From Owenia fusiformis (Eukaryota > Annelida > Polychaeta > Sabellida > Oweniidae), in assembly GCA_903813345.2 (NCBI GenBank), contig CAIIXF020000003.1, positions 3,934,109-3,998,108 of the forward strand: a DNA stretch of 64,000 nt, read 5' to 3'. Shown here piece after piece: positions 44,439-57,010 of the stretch (position 1 is the first letter of the stretch; each line of letters begins with the position of its first letter). The notes beneath the pieces were generated by a model. The model did no database searches, was not told the origin of the DNA, and saw only the letters and a program-made list of their open reading frames with translations. Both the position numbers and the translations under genes were made by a program.

Positions 44439-45256
44439 CTAACCCTACTATCACACCAAACCAGTTCTCACTACGTTCTCGAAAACTGGCTTTAACTGTG
44501 TATGAACGGACTGGACGTACTTAGAACCGTTTGTGGTATATTTACAAACTCCATCGAACCTACTCGAACGGCTACTCGAACGGGTAGGTCCTCCAGAACT
44601 TAGAACATGCTCAAAATGTTCTCTTGGTCGTCACGTTCTACAATTAGAACGAATGACAACCTAGTAACGACGAGCTGGACGTACTATAAACGGAACCGTC
44701 GTACTTCAATCCTACTAGGGACGTTTTTACAACGAGTTGAACTGTCTGAGAACGTATTTAGAACGAGATAGAACGAATTGCAAACGGGTTAAAACTGATT
44801 AAAAAAGTATTTATCAACGAGTTAGCAAAAATATAGCTATCGCACCAAGCAAGTTGCCACTGCGTTCTTCAAAACTGGTTTCAAACTGTGTGCGAACGGA
44901 ATGAATGTAGCTACAACGTTCTACGGTCTGTTTACGAACTTTATGGACTCTCCCGGACGGGGAATGTGATTTAGAATTTTAAATCGATTCAAAATTCGAT
45001 GGCGACCATACCGTTCTGTAATCAGGTCATGATGACATTCTAGACTAAGGGACGCGTTATACAACGTCGCACACAGACGTGGTGCGACCTGAACGAACTG
45101 CGAATGAGATGGACGTATTGAAGACTGTTTATGAACGAAGTTGCTAGTTATTTTAGACATATTTCCCGACCACAGCCAGATTAAGCCCGTTTATACGACG
45201 TTTTCGTAGGACTGACAAGAACGGGTAAGAACTTGTGTGGTGTGATAGGGGGTTAG
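44439..45256. mobile_element. DNA transposon with CTAACCC ends, copy 2
   Basis: A second, closely similar copy in the same orientation, about 818 bp, separated from copy 1 by only 40 bp of host repeat. It has the same termini and internal order. The short minus-strand frame shared with copy 1 keeps phrases such as ERYGRHRILNRFKILNH with few changes, so either it is constrained or both copies are young. Confidence 0.75.
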
Positions 45257-45530
45257 ATAACTATATTTAACTCTTTTGTTTTTAATTTTCTTTCTCTACG
45301 TTTGCATCAACTGTTATGAACATAGAAATTAACATTTATTGATTTATAAATGTCACTAATAGAACATTACCTAATGACAAACTAAAATCAGAATGCATGA
45401 AAAAGCTTTTGGTTAAGTTATTGAGCAATAAAGAACCACACAATCATTCAGGATAAATCCTGTATCCAAAACCTCCCAAAATACAAGATATATCCTTATT
45501 ATATTAAATGTTATTTTTGCTTGTTTCCAG

Positions 45531-45891
45531 AGACCCCAATGAGACACCCGATAGTTACAATCTCAATCTCAATGAATGGCAAGTACATACCAAGAACGGT
45601 AAAGAGATCATTGAATTGAATGCTAATTTCATTGAGTTGAATGATAAGTTCATACACATGACTAACAAAACATTTGCGATGGGAGGCCCAAGACTGAGGG
45701 AATGTGCTTTCTGGAAAGAATATCTACCCAAACTATTTGCCTCTACGGATAATATAACCACATGCCTTGGTCCAGTAGATTATGCTACATGTAGCGGACA
45801 AACGTCCAATGCGTCTAGCACTTCGCCCATTGGTCTAGTGTTGAACTTAGCCATCATCATTTTCTTCAAATGTAGATGCAGTTTGGATTAA
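45531..45891 (+). CDS. Cholinesterase-like protein, last coding exon with GPI-type tail (partial)
   Basis: After a TTGTTTCCAG acceptor at 45521-45530 the frame reads (G)DPNETPDSY, W..HTKNGKEIIELNANF, FAMGGPRLRECAFWKEYLPKL and then a tail ending in SGQTSNASSTSP followed by a hydrophobic stretch and a stop at 45889-45891. The RECAFW...LPKL block and the preceding GDPN are diagnostic for the C-terminal part of acetyl- and butyrylcholinesterases in the alpha/beta-hydrolase carboxylesterase family. A small-residue region followed by a hydrophobic end is typical of GPI-anchored forms. The exon starts in phase 2, as required for GG|A GDP. No upstream exon carrying the catalytic serine, glutamate or histidine was found in the window, so the rest lies beyond a very long intron or this is a detached copy. 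Confidence 0.8.
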
Positions 45892-48800
45892 GTTCATGGC
45901 TTGTTTATTACATAATAACAAAGACGTTTAGAATGGGAAATTAAAGAATACCACCAATGTTACATGTACTTATAGTTCTCAATACATTCCACATTCAATT
46001 AAAATATCACGCCTGAATAATTGCATTACATTACATAATGACCTACAGTATCAAACTCTTACCGATTTCTTTAAAGGATATTACACCTGAGACGTAACAC
46101 AATTCTTAACCTTATCATTCTTCTGTATAAGAAATAATGCAACATATATCAAGTAATGATTTACATTGGTGAAAAGTAAAAATGTTTTGAATTCACCTTG
46201 AATTATATGAATGACTTACAACGCTAATGAAACCTTGCCGAATACATGTTTACCATTTCGGCCAACATAAATTAAGAAAAAACAGGGAGTTTAAATATTC
46301 GAAATGTATCGGACCCCGGTGTATGGCACAATATTTTGTTGAAGCGGAACAAAAGTACGATAACTTCATAAAAGAGAGCGCAGCAGTCTTAGTGCGAGGA
46401 CTTCCCCCATAAACCTGATGCAAACGCGTCCAGGGACTGATACAGTAGAGTGAGGACCCACCGCGAAATGAGTGTTATGCTACTGTTTTGTATTCTAAGA
46501 GACCTGACACATGGTGATTGCCTGACTGAAGACTGTTTCAGTATACCAAAAGAATTAATGCAGATATCTCTTTATTTCCAATGTGTAAAGATAGACTTGA
46601 GGTCTAAGGGAAGTTAGCAGGAACGTAAGAGCCCAAAGTATATTGAACGGCTATAATAAAAAAAATGATACGGGACATGTTATGTTGATATTAGGTCTAA
46701 TATCGCTGTGCATAAGTGTGCTGCCATCTTGTTTTTAGAAGTCATTGAGACAGTGACACGAACTAAAATCGTAATTCATGATTTTTCAGTATAAAAATAA
46801 AACTCAATAAAAGTGTGCATAGTGTTTCCATATTTAGTTGTTGTATTATCTTATTCTAGTTCAATTAATATGACTCGTGGTATTTTGTTTTTTATTTTAC
46901 TGTTTGATGCTTACACTTATCTGTTTATGTATTTGATGATTATCGATTTGTTTTGATTTTCACTTACAGTAAATCCTCGCTTTGTGAACGCAACGCAGAA
47001 TACTACGTTTTTTCACATTGCGGCAGAATAAATGGTGTTAATCGGTCCTATTCCCTAATGACTACAAGTGTATTAAAGCCCATGGCCAAAACATATTTAT
47101 AATAACGTTCCAAATTAATTTAATCTTTATCTGAATTATTCGGTAACTTTATATCACCCTTGATACATAAACAGTAACTGCAAAAGTAATAGTTCGCACT
47201 ACTAACGTATCGATGTATATATTGAAGTACAAGATAGTCGAAGTCGTGTTTTAACTTAATATAAGGAAATCCGTTTATGTGATATGACGTCAAGAATATT
47301 AATGATAAAGGTGTGTTTTGATTAACGAATAAAAACATTTAAAAACGATTCTTTCGAGACAAATATTCAAAATACAAACCTGAGTGAGATAGAAGATATA
47401 CTCAATACTCATTAGGTATGTTATATTTCTATGCTTATTTGTCGCATGGACAGAAATCATATACTAGTAGTAGTTGTGTATTAGTGTTCTGTGGGCTCAA
47501 TCGCAACTGGAAAAAACTATCGGAAAATGGTTCACCTATCGCAGGTAGTATAATATGTGTCCCGATTAAATTGACTAGTAAGTTCAAGCAATAATTTGCA
47601 ATGAGATCTAAAGCATTTTCGTTTATGTAAGTATAACCGTGTTGCCCATTTGGAATATTGGGCATTTCGCATTTTAGAAAAATAAATAATTGTTTTATTT
47701 TAACAATTACAAAAAATGATCCCTTGAAATTATTCAAAAAGCCATGCTCTTTTTGTCAAGTTAAAAAGGTTATTACGTGATAAAGGAAAGGGGAGACTTG
47801 CGTGAGTTACAGAAGTGTGTAGTCAATTTTTCTGACCAGACTGGAAATACTCGAATTTCAAGGAATCAAGGAAATCAATATTCCATTGAAAAAGTTCACG
47901 CATTCTATAGCAAGTCAGCAGTGAAGACTGAACTAAGGTGTGAAGTTATTGTGGTTTATTGGGGAATATGACTCTTTTTCGTTAACGTATCCGTTAATTT
48001 AATGCAGTGATCTCCACAGGATTTTTTCTCAAGTGGGTGCATAATTCTCATTTTCGCAATTTAGACCAAAATTGGTCAAAATGTGCCAATTTTTCAAGAT
48101 TTTTCTCATTTTCAAGTTGGTGCAAATGGATTTTCAGGTGGGTGCAAGCCTAATTTCAAAATCTCAGGTAGGTGCTGCTGCTTTAATGCTTGGGATATCA
48201 CTGTATTTGGTAAGTAATCAGGTTATATTTTGATTTTGTCCTAAATTCACCCAATGTACTGGTAAATCGAAATTAACAATCTCACTCATATGACCCATTA
48301 TCGTTTAGAGTACAAATACCTAAAAGGAAGGGTTATAAAATTGGAAGATATTAAAGGTTGTACTATGATAGTATAGTCGTAATAAAACATGTGACATTTG
48401 GTATCTGTAAGTCTCTATTCAATTGCGAAGGACATTGTCATCTAATATCATATAACTTGAACAACGAAGGCCGTTTTGAAAAAAGTTCTAATTTCGATGC
48501 CCTCTGTAAACGAAACCCAATATCTTAACTAGCAGACGAATATGCCAGATCTGATTATTAGTCCCGAGCCCGACAAATGTTTTTCACAGAGCGGGATATA
48601 ATAAATCACAGTTACACTGTCACGTAATTTTATAGGGCTCGCGGGATAGTCGCAATTGCAAACACCTTTATCCCGTATGAGCACTTTGTAGCACTGAGCC
48701 TCGGGACAGTCAGTTTCTCAAACTCACTGTCCCGTAATTTTTTTTTTGCAAACGACGGGATATAATTAATTGAGACCTGACATATCCCGGCGCTGGGTAA

Positions 48801-49136
48801 AAAAATTTGCTGCGGGATAAAGTGATTTCAGAACTTGACTAATGCTGATCAAAGTATATGCTATCAAGCCATCACACATCTCTATGTAATTACCATACTA
48901 TATTACCCTTGCAAAAAATTCCATTTTTCATGACCTCTTTGTAGATCAAAGTATATGCTATGAAGCCATCACACATCTATGTAATTACAATACTACATGT
49001 ATATTACCCTTGCAAAAATTTTCATGACCTTTTTGTACTGTATTATATCAACATCTGTCTTTTATTTTAAAAATGTTGCTAAAGTTTATTGGGAGGGGTG
49101 GCACCTACACACTTGATTCAAAGTGCTATCTGTTAT
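45892..49136. other. Gene-free stretch after the cholinesterase exon
   Basis: No supported gene. At 48010-48180 a GTGGGTGCA word recurs with TTCTCATTTTC. At 48570-48830 the words GCGGGATA, TATCCCG and ACTGTCCCG recur in both orientations, suggesting degenerate repeat units. A minus-strand frame at 47435-47737 with CEMPNIPNGQ recalls a sushi domain but has no acceptor. Confidence 0.4.
46796..46811 (+). terminator. Two AATAAA polyadenylation signals
   Basis: AATAAA at 46796-46801 and again at 46806-46811, about 0.9 kb after the cholinesterase stop codon. They are candidates for its 3' end. They rest on motif only. Confidence 0.35.
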
Positions 49137-49450
49137 CAGGCCTGTCAACTGTCCCGCAATTTGCGTATTTGTCACGAATTTGCTGAAGAATTTGAAGTCA
49201 CGCCAGTTATTTTTGCGTGACAGAAAATGTCACGCAAATACGCATTTTACCTGGTAATTGTCAAGCAAAAATATTTCTGTAGAAAATTTTGAGGTGTTCA
49301 AAATTTGGCAAGATGTAATAAAATTTAAACCAAGGTGTTCAAAATTTGGATCAAGGTGTTCAGATTTGGACCAAGGTGTCCACATTTTGAGGGGAGGTTT
49401 TCAACATTTCCAAGTCACTCATGTTAGGTGTTCCCAAGTTGACAGGCCTG
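49137..49450. mobile_element. MITE with CAGGCCTGTCAAC ends, copy 1
   Basis: CAGGCCTGTCAAC (49137-49149) and its complement GTTGACAGGCCTG (49438-49450) enclose about 290 bp with several tandem AAGGTGTTCAAAATTTGG words. A diverged copy in reverse orientation begins at 61493. Confidence 0.7.
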
Positions 49451-49888
49451 TGTTATGTGGGGGGGGGGCATCTTCACACTTCACTCACACCATGGTCTAG
49501 AAGAATCACAACTGTCACAATTCCTCATTCCATCCATCTGGTATCATTTAAATAGCCTTGAATATAATATGCAGTATGTACATAAATCCTTGTGTGACAT
49601 CCTGTATGATTTATTTATAATGCCTATTGCTGCATATGTCTTTCTATTTTTTAATCAGCGAATATATATGTATATAAATCCTGGTGAAGTAATGTGGTCA
49701 TTCCTTAAGCCGTCTCATATCATTTATCATCCTAATTGTTCATATTCAACAGCTCCTTGCAGTGAATTAAAGAAAAGTTTCCTCGTGTCTATCTGGTTTT
49801 CTTTGTCATCCTAATTGTTTGCTGTACATTTCTGAGGACCTGAATAAATCAATAATAAAAACATTTATTAACAAGACACACAGTGATA
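49451..49888. other. Gene-free stretch
   Basis: The open frame at 49455-49814 lacks any recognisable domain. Nothing else seen. Confidence 0.4.
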
Positions 49889-50729
49889 AATATCGCACTT
49901 TGAAGAGCAAACTGGCCACCATGCAATTTATCCAGCATGGCCAAAACCTAATCAGACCTTGGCACTAGTCTGCTCTTGCATCTGTAAACATTTCAAGTTG
50001 ACAAGGTTAGCGGTTTTCCTGCAATTTTGATGACAAGAATTTATTTGTAGTGTGGAACTTTTGGAAAATTTAGATAACATCGTTTGTGACCTAATTTGAT
50101 GACCCTCGACCTTGAAAATTTAACTTCTTCAGACCTCAGTAGGTGTTTTGTAATTAAGCTGACCTAAATTTAAATCCAAAATATCAATTTAGAAAATCAA
50201 CTTTTTTGACCTTTTCAAGGTCACTGAAGGTGAATGAAAGGTCAAATCTGAAATCTAAGGTCAGATTTGAACTTCTGAGAACTTGTAGATGTTTTTAAAA
50301 AAAAAATTTGGTCAATTTGGAGCAAGTTGAAAAATTCAAAATGGCCGCCAAATTGAAAAATTCAAAATGGCCACCATGTAATTCAGCCAGCATACCCAAA
50401 ACCTAATCAGATCTTGGCAATAGTCTGTTCTTGCATCTGTAAAAATTTCAAGTTGAACGGATAAGTGGTTTTCCTGGAATTTTGATGACAAGATTTGTTG
50501 AAAAATTCAAAATGGCCGCCACGTAGTTTACCCAGCATGCCCTTAACCTAATCAGATCTTGGTACTAGTCTGCTCTTGCATCTGTAAAAATTTCAAGTTG
50601 AACAGGTAAGCAGTTATCCTGGAAATTTGATGACAAGATTTGGTTTATGTCCCGCCCGCCCGCACACCAGCACGCCCGCCCAACAGCACAAGACGACGGC
50701 AATATAGCACTTTTTCAAAGTGCGATAAA
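49889..50729. mobile_element. MITE-like element with TATCGCACTTTGAA ends
   Basis: The left end TATCGCACTTTGAAGAGC and right end TTTCAAAGTGCGATA are inverted. The inside has two or three diverged repeats of TTCAAGTTGA.C.G.TAAG and TTTTGATGACAAGATTTG, AGGTCA-rich DNA (about 50195-50300), and a GC-rich CCCGCCCGCCCGCACACC run near the right end. No coding capacity. Confidence 0.6.
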
Positions 50730-50739
50730 AATGCATTAA

Positions 50740-52005
50740 TGTTAACACGGTATGTTACATGATATGACATTGAGTGACAGTGACAGAGTATGTTCAAGTT
50801 ATGACAGTAGTAACAATATATGCTACAATGGATGACAGTGATTAACAGGGTATGTTACAAGATATGACAATGAGTGACATGGTATGTTACAAGATATAAC
50901 AGTGAGTGACACGGTATGTTACAACATATAACAGTGTGTGACAGGATATGACAGTAAGTAACATGGTATGCTACCACGTATGACAGTGACTGACAGGGTA
51001 TATTACAACATATGACATTGAGTGACACGGTATGTTACAACATATAACATTGAGTGACAGGGTATGTTACAAGCTATGACAGTAAGTGACATGGTATGCT
51101 ACAACGTATGACAGTGACTGACAGGGTATGTTATGACATATGACATTGAGTGACATGGTATGTTACCACATATAAGAGTGAGTGACAGGGTATGTTACAA
51201 GCTATGACAGTAAGTGTCATGGTATGCTACAACATATGACAGTGACTGACAGAATATGTTATAACATATGACATTGAGTGACATGGTATGTTACAACATA
51301 TAAGAGTGAGTGGCAGGGTATGTTACAAGCTATGACAGTGAGTGTCATGGTATGTTACAACGTATGACAGTGACTGACAGGGTATGTTATAACATATGAC
51401 ATTGAGTGACACGGTATGTTACAACATATAACAGTGAGTTACAAGGTATGTTACAAGCTATGACAGTAAGTGACATGGTATGCTACAACGTATGACAGTG
51501 ACTGACAGGGTATCATATGTTATGACTTAGACATTGAGTGACACGGTATGTTACAACATATAACAGTGAGTGACATGGTATGTTACAAGATATGAAAGTG
51601 AGTGATGCGGTGATGATACAAAATATGGCAATGAGTGACAAGGTGTTAAAAGATCTGACAGTTAGTGATATGGTATATTATGAGGTATGACAGTACAACA
51701 TTGTATGTAACATATGAAAGTGAGTCACATGAAATGTTACAAGTTACAACATTGAGTAATATGGTATGATACCACATCTGACAGTGAGTGACATATGTTA
51801 CGAGATCAGACAGTAAGTGACATTATATGTAACTAGATCAGACAGTAAGTGACATTATATGTTACTAGATATGGCAGTAAGTGACATTATATGTTACTAG
51901 ATCAGACAGTAAGTGACATTATATGTAACTAGATCAGACAGTAAGTGACATTATATGTTACTAGATATGACAGTAAGTGACATGGTATGTTCCATGATAT
52001 GACTT
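50740..52005. repeat. 34-bp satellite, block 1
   Basis: Tandem units close to GTGACATGGTATGTTACAAGATATGACAGTGA, about 35 copies. A higher-order period of about 100-140 bp is visible from alternating GTGACTGACAGGGTATGTTA units. Confidence 0.9.
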
Positions 52006-52439
52006 GTTAACTTAGGCATTTTTGAAGATTCTTGGCTCCAGAACTTAGAAGCAGTATTAGCTACTTAAATATGGTACCATACCATATCTATTTTTACTTG
52101 CTTTCATGTATGTATTTGAAGAAAATTCCTTTCATTGTAGCAGCACATCTATAAATGATGTTAATTTTAATTAATGGTTAAGAGATACAATATTTTGACT
52201 TGTTTTTGTTTTCAATTGAATATCAGCAAGATGGACATTTTTTCAACCATGATTACAATCTGGGTTTTCAAACCAAAGCAATGCATTATAATTCTTTGAA
52301 AAATTGGAAATAGAGAGTCTGACTTTAAGTGACATTTTTAAAAGTAAAAGATACACTAAGATGTTTGGTCAGTATTTAATTGACATATACAGATCAGGAA
52401 AGACTTTATTTTTAAACAATAACTAGTTATTTTAAAATG

Positions 52440-53755
52440 TTCAAATGTGAATCATAAGCCCAGATAGGGCTGGTTGTATGATATGATACAAATGGTGTCC
52501 ATTTTTAAAAATGGGTGTCTTCTACCAAAAGTCTCATTCGACAATTTGTCTTGCTTAAAGTATTCACATACCAAATATGAACAAACTTTTTTTGAGTTAT
52601 GGTAAATAATGTAAAAATAGCAGCCTTTTTTCAAAATGGCCACCTTCTACCTCTACCTCTATAGTTAAAAAAGTTCAATGGTGGCCATTTTTCAAAATGG
52701 TCGCCTTCCACCAAAAGTGTTATTAGATTAGACAGTGTGCCATGCTTATAGTATTCACATACCAATTATGAACAAAATCGCTCCACTACTTTTCAAGTTA
52801 TAGTAAAAAAGAAAAAATGGTGGCCATTTTTCAAAATGGTCGCCTTCCACCAAAAGTGTTATTAGACAGTGTGTCATGCTTATAGTATTCACATACAAAA
52901 TATGAACAAAATTGCTCCACTACTTTTCAATTTATAGTATAAAAGGAAAAATGGTGGCCATTTTTTAAAATGGTCGCCTTTCACCAAAAGTGTCATTTGA
53001 TAGTGTGCCATGCTTAGAGTATTCACATACCAAATACGAACAAAAACGCTCCACTACCTTTCAAGTTATAGTAAAATACATTAAAATTGTGGCCATTTTT
53101 CAAAAGTGTCATTAGACAGAGTGCCATGCTTGTAGTATCCATATACCAATTATGGACAAAATTGCTCCACTACTTTTCGGGTTATAGTAAAATACGTTAA
53201 AATGGCGGCAATTTTTCAAAATGGTGGCCATTTTTCAAAATGTCCGCCTTCTATTAAAAGTGTCATTAGACAGTGTGCCATGCTTATGGTATTCACATTC
53301 CAAATATGAACAAAATTGCTCAACTACTTTTCAAGTTATAGTAAAATACGTTAAAATGGCGGCCATTTTTCAAAATGGCCGCCTTCTACCAAAAGTGCCA
53401 TTAGACAGTGTGCCATGCTTATAGTATCCACATACCAAATATGAACAAAATCGCTCCACTACTTTTCGAGTTATAGTAAAATATGTTAAAATGACGGCCA
53501 TTTTTTAAAATGGCCGCCTTCTATCAAAAGAGTCATTAGACAGTGTACCATGCCTATAGTATTCATATTCCAAATATGAACAAAATTGCTCCACTACTTT
53601 TCAAGTTATAGTAAAATACGTTAAAATGGCGGCCATTTTTCAAAATGGCCACCTTCTACCAAAAGTATCATTAGACAGTGTGCCATGCTTAAAGTATTCA
53701 TATACCAAATATGAAGAAAATAGCTCCACTACTTTATGGCCACTTTTCAAAAATG
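52440..53755. repeat. 135-bp satellite, about nine units
   Basis: Units contain GGCCATTTTTCAAAATGG (itself a palindrome), CGCCTTCTACCAAAAGTG, CATTAGACAGTGTGCCATGC and AACAAAATTGCTCCACTAC. Starts of the CCATGCTTA word are spaced about 125-155 bp. The array sits between blocks 1 and 2 of the 34-bp satellite. The preceding 52006-52440 is unique AT-rich DNA. Confidence 0.9.
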
Positions 53756-54190
53756 AAAGTCAGTGACATGGTATGATACATGATATGACATTGAGTGCCA
53801 TTGTATGTTACAAATATGATTGTAAGTGACATGGTATGTTTCAAGATATGACAATGAGTGACATGGTGTTACAAGATATGACAGTGAGTAACACAGTATG
53901 CTACATGATTTGACAGTGAGTTACGTAGTATGATCAAGATATGGCAATGAGTGACATGGTGTTATAAGATCTGACAGTGAGTGACATGGCATATTACAAG
54001 GTATGACAGTAAGTGACATGGTATGTTTCAAGATATGACAGTGAGTGACATGGTATGTATAACAAATGCCAGTGACTGACATGGTATGTTACATGATATG
54101 ACAGTCTGTGACATGGTATGATACATAATATGACAGTGTGTGACGTTGTATGTTACAAAATATGACAGTGAGTGGCATGGTATGTAACAA
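53756..54190. repeat. 34-bp satellite, block 2
   Basis: About twelve units of the same GTGACATGGTATGTTACAAGATATGACA type as block 1. Confidence 0.9.
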
Positions 54191-54199
54191 CAAGGCATT

Positions 54200-55527
54200 A
54201 ACATGACAAAATGTCACCACCTAAAACAATTTGGTCAATTTAAAGCAAGTTGGAAAATACCTTTTGACCTTGAGAAGGTCATTGAAGGTCAAAGGTCAAA
54301 TCTAAAGTCAGATTTGAACTTCTAAGAACTTGTAAAGTCAAATTTGAAATTTTGAAAAGATGTAGATGATTTTGAAAAAAAAATTTGGTCAATTTGAAGC
54401 AAGTTGAAAACAGACCTTTTTGACCTTTTTTGACCTTGAGAAGGTCATTAAAGGTCAAATGTCAAATCTAAAGTCATATTTGAATTTCTGAGAACATGTA
54501 GATGATTTTGAAAAAAAATTTTAGTCAATTTGAAGCAAGATGAAAAAATACCTTTTTGACCCTTTTTGACATTGAGAAGGTCATTGAAGGTCAAATGTCA
54601 AATCTAAAGTCAGATTTGAATTTCTGAGAACATGTAGATGATTTTGAAAAAAAAATTTAGTCAATTTGAAGCAAGTTGAAAAAAGACCTTTTTTACCTTT
54701 TTTGACTTTGAGAAGGTCATTGAAGGTCAAATGTCAAATCTAAAGTCAGATTTGAATTTCTGAGAACATGTAGATGATTTTGAAAAAAAAATTTAGTCAA
54801 TTTGAAGCAAGTTGAAAAAAGACCTTTTTGACCCTTTTTGACTTTGAGAAGGTCATTGAAGGTCAAATGTCAAATCTTAAGTCAAATCTAAAGTCAGATT
54901 TGAATTTCTGAGAACACGTAGATGATTTTGAAAAAAAATTTTAGTCAATTTGAAGCAAGTTGAAAACAGACCTTTTTGACCTTTTTTGACCTTGAGAAGG
55001 TCAAATGTCAAATCTTAAGTCAGATTTGAATTTCTGAGAACATGTAGATAATTTTGAAAAAAAAAATTTAGTCAATTTGAAGCAAGTTGAAAACAGACCT
55101 TTTTGACCTTTTTTGACCTTGAGAAGGTCATTGAAGGTCAAATGTCAAATCTAAAGTCAGATTTGAAGGTCAAATGTCAAATCTAAAGTCAGATTTGAAT
55201 TTCTGAGAACATGTAGATGATTTTGGAAAAAATTTAGTCAATGTGAAGCAAGTTGAAAAGACCTTTTTGACCTTGAGAAGGTCATTGAAGGTCAAATGTC
55301 AAATCTAAAGTCAGATTTGAACTTCTGAGAACATGTAGATGATTTAGAAAAAAATTGAAGTCAGTCTAAACAGTATTTGTTAAGTTATAGGAAGTTGTAA
55401 GAAATTGTTACAGACGCCGGACGCCAACCTCCAACCACCAACCGCCAACCACCAACCGCCAACCACCAACCGCCGTCGCAAAAAACGGAGACCATAACAA
55501 TATGTCACCACTTTTGGTGGTGACATA
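54200..55527. mobile_element. MITE-like element with internal AGGTCA-rich satellite
   Basis: The left end ATGTCACCAC (about 54214) and right end GTGGTGACAT (about 55516-55526) are inverted. Inside are about eight tandem units of 115-140 bp built from TTGAGAAGGTCATTGAAGG, TCAAATCTAAAGTCAGATTT, TTCTGAGAACATGTAGATG and a poly-A/TTTAGTCAATTTGAAGC run. A CCAACCACCAACCGCC repeat lies before the right end. The same unit occurs once at 50195-50340. No coding capacity. Confidence 0.75.
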
Positions 55528-55529
55528 AT

Positions 55530-56435
55530 AAATGACAGTGAGTGACATGGTATGTCACATAATATGACAGTCTGTGACATGGTATGATACATGATATGAC
55601 AGTGAGTGATGTGGTATGTTACAAGATATGACAGTGAGTGACACAGTATGTTACAAGATATGAAAGTCTGTTACATGGTATGATACAAGATTTGACAGTG
55701 AGTGACATGGTTTGTTACAAGATATGACAGTCAGTGGAATGGAATGATATAAGATATGACATTGAGTGACACAGTATGTTACAAGATATGACATTGAGTG
55801 ACATATGTTACAAGATCAGACAGTAAGTGACATTGTATGTTACAAGATATGACAGTCTGTGACATGGTATGATACATGATATGACAGTGAGTGACATGGT
55901 ACGATACAAGATATGACAGTGAGTGGCATGGTATGTCACATGATATGACAGTTTGTGACATTGAATGATACATGATATGACATTGTATGTTACAAGATAT
56001 GTCAGTGAGAAACATGGTATGTTACAAGATATGACAGTGAGTGACATGGTACGATACAAAATATGACATTGAGTGACATGGTATGTAACAAGATATGACA
56101 GTGAGTGACATGGTATGATACAAAATATTACATTAAGTGACATGGAATGTAACAAGATATGACAGTGAGTGACATGGTATGATACAAAATATAACATTAA
56201 GTGACATGGTATGTTACAAGATATGACAGTGAGTGGCATGGATTGTTACAAGGTATGACAGTAAGTGACACAGTATTTTACAAGATATGACAACGAGTTA
56301 CACGGTGAGTTACGATATATGACAGTGAGTGACACGGTATGTTACAAGATATGACAGGGGGTGACATGGTTTGACACATGATATGACAGTCAGTGATATG
56401 GTATGATACAAGATATGACATTGAGTGACAAATAC
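55530..56435. repeat. 34-bp satellite, block 3
   Basis: About 26 further units of the same satellite. Because the unit length is not a multiple of three but stops are rare, long minus-strand open frames arise (for example 56239-55808). They are artefacts of repetition. Confidence 0.9.
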
Positions 56436-56783
56436 AGTAATCAGTCCTAAACTGATTAGCTGAATTGACTGATTTGGCTTGAAATCTGTAGCCTAGACAA
56501 GATTTATCGGGATGACTGCCCAAAGGCCTATGCATTGACCAGCAAACTGATTACTATTTAGCACCCAAGTGTCTGATAATAAGTCATCAAAATTTAGGGC
56601 CCTTACCTCTGTCTGTTGTTTGAAAAATAAATCAGTCTGACTCTCTGTGATAAAGTCGTGTGTTGAAAAACTGGATTATACATTCTTACTGCACCATCCC
56701 ACTTTTTCCATCCTTGCTCATCCTGAAGCAGATAATACAAAATGCATCAGCATATGTCTAATAATAATTAATAAACAAGCAGA

Positions 56784-57010
56784 GCAGGCCCGTAGCCAGG
56801 GGGTGGGAGCAGGGGGTGGGAGCGGAGGGAGGGACAGCTCCACTCCAGGCAGAAATTCTTTTAAAATCATGTAGTTTTTTCTTGTTCACTATTCTGAGCA
56901 CTTTTCGCAAGATTTTTTGCCAAAACTGTCAAAAAGCTCCCCCCTGCCTAGGAAAAAAGTCCCCTTTGGTAAAACCACTCCCCCTAGGTAAATCCTGGCT
57001 ACGGGCCTGC
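56784..57010. mobile_element. MITE with GCAGGCCCGTAGCCAGG ends
   Basis: GCAGGCCCGTAGCCAGG (56784-56800) and its exact complement CCTGGCTACGGGCCTGC (56994-57010) flank about 190 bp with G-rich (GGGGGTGGGAGC) and C-rich subterminal parts. Coding frames through it are shadows. Confidence 0.75.

Noticed and set aside
47435-47737. Possible sushi (CCP) domain exon on the minus strand (CEMPNIPNGQHGY)
   Set aside because: Only the start resembles a CCP module. Conserved later cysteines and the tryptophan are missing and there is no acceptor AG, so it is at best a relic.
55808-56239. 143-codon minus-strand frame
   Set aside because: It is read-through of the 34-bp satellite, whose units happen to lack stops in that frame.
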